Origin: Marinobacter sp050379415
GTDB taxonomy: Bacteria > Pseudomonadota > Gammaproteobacteria > Pseudomonadales > Oleiphilaceae
Length of the DNA stretch: 64,000 nucleotides
Direction of reading: 5' to 3'
NCBI RefSeq assembly: GCF_050379415.1
Contig: NZ_JBNRLS010000004.1
Coordinates: 372,001-436,000, forward strand
In this document: piece after piece, positions 26,337 to 35,436 of the stretch
Numbering within the stretch: position 1 is the first letter of the stretch
Layout: every line of letters starts with the position of its first letter
Notes under the pieces: generated by a model
Seen by the model: only the letters and a program-made list of their open reading frames with translations
Told to the model about the DNA's origin: nothing
Databases searched by the model: none
Made by a program: the position numbers and the translations under genes

Positions 26337-29210
26337 ATGCGGCGCTGGGGCATTCGCAAGAAAGTGCTGGTGGTGACTCTGGTCCCCACCATGCTGACCA
26401 CCCTGATTCTCGGGCTGTTCTTCACCTACAGCTGGGTAAACAACATCGAGAGCCTGCTGAGCGATCGCGGGGAGTCTCTGTCCCGGCAGCTGGCCGCAGG
26501 TTCCGAGTACGGGCTGTTTACTGCCAACCGAAGCCTGCTGAGCAGCCTTTCCAACGCCCTTCTGGAAGAACAGGATGTCCGTTCGATCACCTTTTATGGC
26601 AGCGATGGCCGTCGGCTGCTGCACACCGGACCGGGCAGTTCACAGGCTCCCGCGTCCGAAGCCCTTCCCCCCGACCACGCCATCCGCATGGCCAGTGAGG
26701 ACAGCACCCGCTTCGTGACGCCGGTGTACCTGCAGGACCTGATGATCGAGACCATGCTCGATCCCGACGCCCGCCAGTCCATGAGCGAACTGAAAGAACC
26801 GCTCGGCTGGGTGTCGGTGGAGATGTCCCATGTGCGCACCGAGAAAGAAACCTACAAGGCCATGCTCATTTCCCTGCTGCTGGTACTCGGCGGCGTGCTC
26901 CTGAGTCTGGCCATCGCCATGCGCCTCAGCCGCGCCTTCACCGATCCTGTCTTCGAGCTGAACGAGGCGGTGGCGAAGCTCAAGGAAGGCAAGCTCGAAA
27001 CCCGGGTCCATACCGGCGCCGGCCCGGAATTCGAGCAGCTGGAATCCGGCCTCAATGACATGGCCGAGGAGCTGAGCAAGGCCCAGGCCGAGATGCAGCA
27101 GAACATTGATCAGGCCACCGAAGACCTGCGCGAAACCCTGGAAACCATCGAGATCCAGAACATCGAGCTGGACTTTGCCCGCAAGGAAGCGCTGGAAGCC
27201 AGCCGGATCAAATCGGAGTTCCTGGCCAACATGTCCCATGAGATCCGGACCCCACTCAACGGCATTATCGGCTTCACTGAACTGCTGCTCAAGAGCCCCC
27301 TGCCCCGGCAACAACGGGATCACCTCAGCACCATCCGGAAATCCTCGGAAATCCTGCTGACAATCATCAACGACATCCTGGATTTCTCCAAGATCGAAGC
27401 TGGCAAACTGATCCTGGACCGGGTGCCCTTCCAGCTCCGCGACATCATCGAGGAAGTCATGGTCATGCTGGCGCCGGCGGCCCACAGCAAGAACCTGGAT
27501 CTGGCCCCGCTGGTCTATAACGATGTGCCTGACAACGTCATGGGAGACCCGCTGAGGGTCAAGCAGATCATCACCAACCTGGTGAACAACGCCATCAAGT
27601 TCACCCAGACCGGGGAAGTGGTGCTGCGGGCCAGCCTTGAGGACGAGGACCAGGAGAGCAACCGGGTGACCGTGAAGATCAGCATTACCGATTCCGGCGT
27701 CGGGCTTTCCCGGGCCCAGCAGCAGTCCCTGTTCAACGCCTTCAGTCAGGCGGACGCCTCAACCGCCCGGCAATATGGCGGGACCGGCCTGGGGCTGGCC
27801 ATCTCCAAACGCCTGGTGGAGGAAATGGGTGGCCAGATCGGGCTGGAGAGCGAGCTGGGCAAGGGCTCCACCTTCTGGTTCACCCTGAACTCTGAGCTGT
27901 CAGCCACTGGCGAGGCCGCCACCCCCAGGGATGCCCTGCGAGGCGAGAAAGTCATCTACCTGGAACATCAGAAAACCACCGGGCTGGCCGTCGAGCATAT
28001 GCTCCGGGACTGGGGCATGGTGGTGGATCGGGTTGCCTCCTCCGGTGCCATGCAGGAACAGATCGAGGAAGCCCAGAAAAGCCAGGCCGGCTACGCCGTT
28101 GCCATTGTCGGCATCACCCGGAACCTGCTCAACTCCAATCAGTACCGCAACCTGCTGCACAACCTGGAAGTGGAGCGGGACTGCCGGACCCTGCTGCTCA
28201 CTCCGACCCTGGAGACCCATGACGCGGGCCTTTCCGCCCTCTCCAGTGGCCACCTGACCAAGCCGGTGTGCCGCAACGCGCTCTATGACGAACTGCTGTT
28301 GCTGGTGCACGGCATCAACGCCGGCGGGCGGGCAATCGACAGCTATTCCGGGGGCGCAGGACGGCAAGCCCGGACCAACGTCCCCAGGGTACTCGCCGTG
28401 GACGACAACGAAGCAAACCTGAAACTGGTCATGACCCTGCTCGAGGACTGTCAGCTGGAGGCAGAGTCCGCCTGCAATGGTTTCGAAGCCCTGAGCAAGG
28501 CCCGACAGAAGCCCTTCGACCTGGTGTTCATGGACCTTCAGATGCCTGGCATGGATGGCGTCGAAACCACGGCCCGAATCCGCGAACTGGACACCAGCAG
28601 CCACCGGACGCCGATTATTGCCCTGACCGCCCATGCCCTGGCCGACGAACAGGAAGCGCTGGCAAAGCAGGGTTTTGACGGCTACATGGCCAAGCCCATC
28701 AGCAGCGCAGAGCTGACCACCATTATCCGGGACTACACGGGGTATGACTGCGGCAACCGGGGCACACAGGCTCACTTTTCCGAGATCCGTGACACCCGAC
28801 AGCCCCTGAGACCCTCTTCGCGAAGGGTGCAACAGGATTGCGTCAGTGTGTCAGAGAGTATCCAGCTGGCAGCCGGCAAGGCAGACCTGGCGGAAGAGCT
28901 GTTCAGCATGCTGCTCGAGCAACTCTATCCGGATATGCAGAAAATCCGGGACTTCTGGGCAGAGGACGATATGGACAGCTTGCTGGACTGCGTCCACAAG
29001 CTCCACGGCGCTACCCGCTACTGCGGTGTGCCGGAACTGAGAGCCGCCGCCAACCAGCTGGAAACCGCCCTCAAGTGCTCGGCCCCGGATACGGAGGCCC
29101 ACAAGGACCACTTGCTGGAAGCCATGGAGCGGCTGCACGCCTGGAGCGAGCAGACCGACTGGCAACAGCTGTTCAGGCAGGACCAGTACCAGACCGGTAC
29201 CGCGCCCTGA
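26337..29210 (+). CDS. gacS: Hybrid sensor histidine kinase GacS/BarA
   Basis: GacS (BarA) is the tripartite membrane sensor that activates the GacA/UvrY-CsrA pathway. The 957-residue protein has an N-terminal membrane helix (about 10-32), a periplasmic region, a second helix (about 180-202), and a HAMP linker. His301 lies in MSHEIRTPLNG. HATPase boxes are DSGVGL and YGGTGLGLAISKRL. A degenerate receiver-like region precedes a true receiver with Asp733 in FMDLQMPGMDG. A C-terminal HPt domain has His887 in HKLHGATRYCG. AGGA precedes the ATG. Position opposite cysM-rlmD-relA-mazG matches Pseudomonas gacS. Neither gacA nor the small RNAs are in the window. Confidence 0.93.
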   Translation: MRRWGIRKKVLVVTLVPTMLTTLILGLFFTYSWVNNIESLLSDRGESLSRQLAAGSEYGLFTANRSLLSSLSNALLEEQDVRSITFYGSDGRRLLHTGPGSSQAPASEALPPDHAIRMASEDSTRFVTPVYLQDLMIETMLDPDARQSMSELKEPLGWVSVEMSHVRTEKETYKAMLISLLLVLGGVLLSLAIAMRLSRAFTDPVFELNEAVAKLKEGKLETRVHTGAGPEFEQLESGLNDMAEELSKAQAEMQQNIDQATEDLRETLETIEIQNIELDFARKEALEASRIKSEFLANMSHEIRTPLNGIIGFTELLLKSPLPRQQRDHLSTIRKSSEILLTIINDILDFSKIEAGKLILDRVPFQLRDIIEEVMVMLAPAAHSKNLDLAPLVYNDVPDNVMGDPLRVKQIITNLVNNAIKFTQTGEVVLRASLEDEDQESNRVTVKISITDSGVGLSRAQQQSLFNAFSQADASTARQYGGTGLGLAISKRLVEEMGGQIGLESELGKGSTFWFTLNSELSATGEAATPRDALRGEKVIYLEHQKTTGLAVEHMLRDWGMVVDRVASSGAMQEQIEEAQKSQAGYAVAIVGITRNLLNSNQYRNLLHNLEVERDCRTLLLTPTLETHDAGLSALSSGHLTKPVCRNALYDELLLLVHGINAGGRAIDSYSGGAGRQARTNVPRVLAVDDNEANLKLVMTLLEDCQLEAESACNGFEALSKARQKPFDLVFMDLQMPGMDGVETTARIRELDTSSHRTPIIALTAHALADEQEALAKQGFDGYMAKPISSAELTTIIRDYTGYDCGNRGTQAHFSEIRDTRQPLRPSSRRVQQDCVSVSESIQLAAGKADLAEELFSMLLEQLYPDMQKIRDFWAEDDMDSLLDCVHKLHGATRYCGVPELRAAANQLETALKCSAPDTEAHKDHLLEAMERLHAWSEQTDWQQLFRQDQYQTGTAP

Positions 29211-29219
29211 ACCCCGGGG

Positions 29220-29960
29220 TCAGGCGCGACCGCAGGCCCGGTCCACAATCGCCTTCATGTCGGCGACCGCTTCCTTGAGGCCGGTGAATACCGCCCGGGC
29301 GATGATGGCGTGACCGATATTGAGTTCATTGATGCCGGGGGTCGCTGCCACCCGCTCGGTGTTGTGATAATGAAGGCCGTGGCCGGCATTCACTATCAGG
29401 CCCTTCTTGCGGGCATAGGCCACGGCGTTGGCGATAACCTGGAAAGCCTCATCTTCCTCCGCGGCGGTTTTTGCCTCGGCATACTCGCCCGTGTGCAGCT
29501 CCACCACCGGCGCACCGCAGCGAATCGCGGCATCAATCTGAACCGGATCCGGGTCGATGAACAGGGAGACCTCAGCTCCGATCCGACCCAGCCGCTCGCA
29601 CGCCTTGGCGACCCGTGCTTCCTGACCATCGACGTCGAGACCACCCTCGGTGGTCAGCTCTTCCCGCTTCTCCGGCACCAGGCAGACACACTCCGGCCGT
29701 ACTTGCTCGGCAAACGCCAGCATGGCGTCGGTCACGGCCATCTCAAGGTTCATCTTGGTCTGCAGGACTTCCCGCAGCAACAGGACGTCGCGATCCTGGA
29801 TGTGGCGCCGGTCTTCCCTTGGATGGATGGTAATCCCGTCGGCCCCCGCTTCCTCGGCAAGGATCGCCGCCTGCACCGGATCCGGGTAACGGGTGCCACG
29901 GGCCTGGCGCAGAGTGGCCACGTGGTCGATGTTAACGCCAAGCAAGACTCTAGGATTCAT
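29220..29960 (-). CDS. pdxJ: Pyridoxine 5'-phosphate synthase
   Basis: PdxJ condenses 3-amino-2-oxopropyl phosphate with deoxyxylulose 5-phosphate in vitamin B6 synthesis. The 246-residue protein starts LLGVNIDHVATLRQARGT. It has the ADGITIHPREDRRHIQD and NAGHGLHYHN segments and ends with ELNIGHAIIARAVF, covering the phosphate-binding and catalytic regions of the TIM barrel. It overlaps recO by 11 bases at the end of the lepA-to-pdxJ run, an order also found in E. coli. Confidence 0.97.
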   Translation of the reverse strand: MNPRVLLGVNIDHVATLRQARGTRYPDPVQAAILAEEAGADGITIHPREDRRHIQDRDVLLLREVLQTKMNLEMAVTDAMLAFAEQVRPECVCLVPEKREELTTEGGLDVDGQEARVAKACERLGRIGAEVSLFIDPDPVQIDAAIRCGAPVVELHTGEYAEAKTAAEEDEAFQVIANAVAYARKKGLIVNAGHGLHYHNTERVAATPGINELNIGHAIIARAVFTGLKEAVADMKAIVDRACGRA

Positions 29961-30678
29961 CGTGTTCTCCCCGAAGGTGACTGAAAAGGCTTCGACTGTT
30001 CAATGGGCGGCCCTGCAGCAGATAATCGATCAGGACTCGCATGATCCGTTTTGCAAACCGGCGGCTCGCGACAGATTCCAGATCTCCGGCGGCAATGGCC
30101 AGCAGAACCTCACCCGGTAAATCCTGCAAACGCACACCCTGGAAAGGTTTAGAGACGATGCCCTGCTCCGGATCATAGCAGTAGCGCTGGCCGGCCTCGA
30201 CCGCTTCACCAGTATCGGTGGTTTGGTCCCAGGCAAAATCGTAGCCAAGGGTACCGGCGAAGGTCTGCTCGAACCGGCGCAACACCGGTTCTATGTCGGA
30301 AGTGGCAGAGAGTTCGTTGATGGCATCAATGTAGGCTGCAAACAGGGTCGGATGAGGGTCGGCCACAGGAAGGATACGTTGCAGCAATTCGTTCAGGTAC
30401 AGCCCGCTGTAGAGCGACGCGGTGCGTTTGAGCTCCGGCCCGGGACGCACTTCAACCTGGGTCAGAGTCTTGAGGTCACCGCGCCCGGTCCAGTCCAGCA
30501 GAAGTGGCTGGAACGGCTGAAGCTGCGCCTTGAGCGGGCTCCTGGCACTGTTCGCGCCCCGGGCAATGACGGTCATCCGGCCACGGTTCAGCGTGAAGAC
30601 ATCCACCATGAGGCTGGTCTCCCGCCACGGACGGCGGTGGATGACATAGGCGGGCTCCTGTTGCTCCGGCCCCCTCAT
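29950..30678 (-). CDS. recO: DNA repair protein RecO
   Basis: RecO anneals DNA and, with RecR, loads RecA on SSB-coated gaps. The 242-residue protein has the N-terminal OB-fold (PAYVIHRRPWRETSLMVDVFT, RMTVIARGA) and a helical C-terminus without zinc cysteines. It starts 7 bases after era and overlaps pdxJ, typical of the rnc-era-recO-pdxJ operon. Confidence 0.94.
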   Translation of the reverse strand: MRGPEQQEPAYVIHRRPWRETSLMVDVFTLNRGRMTVIARGANSARSPLKAQLQPFQPLLLDWTGRGDLKTLTQVEVRPGPELKRTASLYSGLYLNELLQRILPVADPHPTLFAAYIDAINELSATSDIEPVLRRFEQTFAGTLGYDFAWDQTTDTGEAVEAGQRYCYDPEQGIVSKPFQGVRLQDLPGEVLLAIAAGDLESVASRRFAKRIMRVLIDYLLQGRPLNSRSLFSHLRGEHDES

Positions 30679-30685
30679 AGACGCC

Positions 30686-31603
30686 TCAGAAGTCGTTCAT
30701 GCCCAGGCTTTTGAGTGCCCGGTCACTGTCAGCCCAACCGCGCTTGACCTTGACCCACAACCGGAGCATGACCTTGCCTCCGAACATCCGTTCCATGTCG
30801 GTACGGGCTTCCTGGCCGATGCGACGCATGCGCTCGCCCTTGTCGCCGATGATGATCTTCTTCTGGCCTTCACGCTCCACCAGGATCAGGGCGGAAATGT
30901 GCAGGGTCTTGCCCTGATGCTTGAACTCTTCGATCTCCACCGCCACGGAATAGGGCAGCTCGGCACCCAGCTGTCGGGTGATCTTTTCCCGGACAATTTC
31001 CGCTGCCATGAATCGCTCGCTGCGATCGGTGATCTGGTCATCCGGGTAGAAGTGCACGCTCTCGGGCAGGTAGCGGCCAACCGCCTCTTCCAGGGGGTCA
31101 AGGTTGGTTTCCCGCAGCGCCGACAGCGGAATGATTTCCGCGAACTCCCGCTTTTTCGACAGCATCTCCAGGTGCGGCAACAGGGCGTCCCGGTTTTCCA
31201 GCTTGTCGACCTTGTTGACGGCCAGGATCACCGGGCACTTCACTCTGGAAAGTTTCTCCAGCACCATTTCATCCGCGGTGGTCCAGGCCAGCTGGTCCAC
31301 CACGAACACCACCACATCGACATCAATCAGGGCCGATGAAGCCGCCTTGTTCATATAGCGGTTCAGCGCCCGGGGCTCGTCCTCGTGCATGCCCGGGGTG
31401 TCCACATAGATGGCCTGGACCGGGCCCTCGGTCTTGATGCCCAGCACCTGATGACGGGTGGTCTGGGGCTTGCGGGACGTAATACTCAGCTTCTGCCCCA
31501 GAATATGGTTCAGCAAGGTGGACTTGCCGACATTCGGGCGACCAACAATGGCCACGAATCCGCAACGGCTGTCGGGATTCTCGGGACGGGTAATATCATT
31601 CAT
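30686..31603 (-). CDS. era: GTPase Era
   Basis: Era binds the 3' end of 16S rRNA and assists 30S assembly. The 305-residue protein shows G1 GRPNVGKSTLLN, the switch region SRKPQTTRHQVLG, G3 DTPGMHED, and G4 NKVDKL. The C-terminal KH domain includes IIGDKGERMRRIG. Its ATG overlaps the rnc stop by one base, so translation is probably coupled. Confidence 0.97.
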   Translation of the reverse strand: MNDITRPENPDSRCGFVAIVGRPNVGKSTLLNHILGQKLSITSRKPQTTRHQVLGIKTEGPVQAIYVDTPGMHEDEPRALNRYMNKAASSALIDVDVVVFVVDQLAWTTADEMVLEKLSRVKCPVILAVNKVDKLENRDALLPHLEMLSKKREFAEIIPLSALRETNLDPLEEAVGRYLPESVHFYPDDQITDRSERFMAAEIVREKITRQLGAELPYSVAVEIEEFKHQGKTLHISALILVEREGQKKIIIGDKGERMRRIGQEARTDMERMFGGKVMLRLWVKVKRGWADSDRALKSLGMNDF

Positions 31604-32292
31604 CAGGAATTCTCCACACCCAACTCTTTCAGGGCGTTACGGGCCGCCTGTTGCTCGGCCACACGGCGGCTGCTGCCGGTGCCGGTGGTCTTGCGGTCCA
31701 GGGATGGCAGGGCGCAGGATACATGGAAGGTCTGGTTATGGGCTTCACCATCAACCGAGATGACGTCATAGCGCGGGAGCGGAAACTGCCGGGACTGCAG
31801 ATACTCCTGCAGTCGGGTCTTGGGGTCCTTCTGGGTATCCTGGAGATCCAGGTTCCTCAGGCGCTGCTCGAACCAGCGCAGGACCTGGGAGCGACAGGTA
31901 TGGAAATCGCTGTCCAGGTAGATCGCACCAATAATCGACTCCACGGCATCGGCGAGAATTGACTCACGGCGGAATCCGCCACTCTTGAGTTCACCGGAAC
32001 CCAGCCGCAGGTATTTCCCCAACTCGAACTCCCGGCCGATCTCTGCCAGGGTCACCCCCTTGACCATGCGGGCCCGAAGCCGGCTCAACTGCCCTTCCCG
32101 GGCCTTGTCAAAGTTCAGGTACAGGTACTCGGCAATCACCATATTGACGATGGAGTCCCCCAGAAACTCCAGCCGCTCATTGTTCTGGTTGCCGTAACTG
32201 CGGTGTGTGAGCGCCAGCAGCAGCCGCTCCGGGGACTTGAACTGATAGCCGATGCGCCGCTGTAGCTGATCCAGATCCGGTTGTGAACTCAC
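31603..32292 (-). CDS. rnc: Ribonuclease III
   Basis: RNase III cuts double-stranded RNA, including rRNA precursors. The 229-residue protein has the catalytic signature NERLEFLGDSIVNMVIAEYL, the second acidic site in AVESIIGAIYLD, and a C-terminal dsRNA-binding domain from about residue 155 (PKTRLQEYLQSRQFPLPRY). It starts with GTG at 32292, overlapping the DUF4845 stop by 4 bases, and runs into era. Confidence 0.97.
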   Translation of the reverse strand: MSSQPDLDQLQRRIGYQFKSPERLLLALTHRSYGNQNNERLEFLGDSIVNMVIAEYLYLNFDKAREGQLSRLRARMVKGVTLAEIGREFELGKYLRLGSGELKSGGFRRESILADAVESIIGAIYLDSDFHTCRSQVLRWFEQRLRNLDLQDTQKDPKTRLQEYLQSRQFPLPRYDVISVDGEAHNQTFHVSCALPSLDRKTTGTGSSRRVAEQQAARNALKELGVENS

Positions 32293-32678
32293 TTGCCCTT
32301 CAACTCATACTCATGCTTGAAGTGGATAACAGTATCCACGTTACTGAAAAGGTTGTTACGAACCTCGTAATCCACCTTGATCACGACAAATTCGCCATTC
32401 TTCTCCACTGAAATGTGCTTGGGATCGAAGCCACGCACATTGTTGACGCTCAGACGCTTGTTGATCAGGGTAAGCACCTGCGCCGGCCCCATATTCGAGA
32501 GACCCTCCGTGCCATCAAGGCTCTCCAGGGCCTCCTGAATGGTGATGTCATCGATATAAACCGGTCCCAGCTTGACCACCAGGGTCAACAGGCTACCGAA
32601 AAACAGCACCATGATCAGAATGGTCAGGACGGATGCGCCGCCCTGACGCCCCATCGTGGAGAGATTGTTTTTCTTCAT
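32289..32678 (-). CDS. DUF4845 single-pass membrane protein
   Basis: The 129-residue protein has one N-terminal membrane helix (residues about 16-38, VLTILIMVLFFGSLLTLVVKL) after a short cytoplasmic tail. The periplasmic domain matches DUF4845 proteins found between lepB and rnc in many gammaproteobacteria (DITIQEALESL; VIKVDYEVRNNLFSNVD). The resemblance to pilin-like N-termini is slight. Function is unknown; the fixed position hints at a role linked to secretion or the membrane. Confidence 0.85.
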   Translation of the reverse strand: MKKNNLSTMGRQGGASVLTILIMVLFFGSLLTLVVKLGPVYIDDITIQEALESLDGTEGLSNMGPAQVLTLINKRLSVNNVRGFDPKHISVEKNGEFVVIKVDYEVRNNLFSNVDTVIHFKHEYELKGK

Positions 32679-32705
32679 TATAACTGCACTCCAGATTAGT
32701 CTGCG

Positions 32706-33512
32706 TTATTCGATACCACCGACACGATCAAAGGATGGCAGACTGGTGATTGATTTCCAGTGCATCCAGATCGCAAAGGCCTTGCCCACGATCAGCTCGT
32801 CCGGCACCGTGCCCCAGTAGCGGCTGTCGTTACTGTTGTCCCGGTTGTCGCCCATGACAAAATAATGGCCCTCGGGAACCACCCATTCGCCCTCTCCGGA
32901 GTTACCCGGGCGCCCAAGGGTGAGGAAGATATCATGCTCCACCTCGCCGAGGTCTTCCCGCCGCAGCTCCATCGGAGGCAGCCGGGCAATAAACCGGGTA
33001 TCAACCAGTTCGCCGTTGATGAACAGCTGCTTGTCCTGATAACGGATGCGGTCCCCCGGCAGCCCGATAACCCGTTTGATGTAGTTGGTCTCGCCGTCTT
33101 CCGGGTACTTGAACACCATGACATCACCCCGCTCGGGGTTGCCGACTTCCAGGATCTTGGTGCCGGCCACCGGCAGGCGAATTCCGTAGGCGTATTTGTT
33201 GACCAGGATGAAGTCACCGACTTCCAGTGTCGGCAACATCGAACCGGACGGAATCTGGAAGGGCTCAACCAGGAACGACCGAAGTACCAGGACGATGGCC
33301 AGAACCGGGAAGAACGAGCGGCTCAGGTCAACCAGGTAGGGTTCTTTGGGTTCCTCTTCAGCGGATACCGGTTCAGCTTCCTGGCCGGTGCCCGGGCTGC
33401 TGGTCCGGGCGGCCGCAAGCCGCCGTTCACGCAGGAAGAGCTTGTCCGCCAGCCAGATCAGACCCGTCGCAAAGGTCAGTACTACCAGAACCAGGGGAAA
33501 ATCGATATCCAT
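32706..33512 (-). CDS. lepB: Signal peptidase I
   Basis: LepB removes signal peptides from exported proteins at the periplasmic face of the inner membrane. The 268-residue protein has two N-terminal membrane helices (about 5-22 and 66-85). The catalytic Ser is in PSGSMLPTLEVGDF and the catalytic Lys is in NYIKRVIGLPGD. The GDNRDNSNDSRYWG box is present. It lies 15 bases downstream of lepA and 27 bases upstream of the DUF4845 gene. Confidence 0.97.
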   Translation of the reverse strand: MDIDFPLVLVVLTFATGLIWLADKLFLRERRLAAARTSSPGTGQEAEPVSAEEEPKEPYLVDLSRSFFPVLAIVLVLRSFLVEPFQIPSGSMLPTLEVGDFILVNKYAYGIRLPVAGTKILEVGNPERGDVMVFKYPEDGETNYIKRVIGLPGDRIRYQDKQLFINGELVDTRFIARLPPMELRREDLGEVEHDIFLTLGRPGNSGEGEWVVPEGHYFVMGDNRDNSNDSRYWGTVPDELIVGKAFAIWMHWKSITSLPSFDRVGGIE

Positions 33513-33527
33513 CCGGATGCCTTCTGT

Positions 33528-35330
<1,803 letters not shown>

Positions 35331-35436
35331 AGAAAATGAATACTCATAATTAAGACGAAGGATTGAGCCCGGAGGGGCCGCTACCGGGATCCGGGAACGG
35401 CGTGATTTTACCGGTTACCGCCGGCCATTGCCATGA

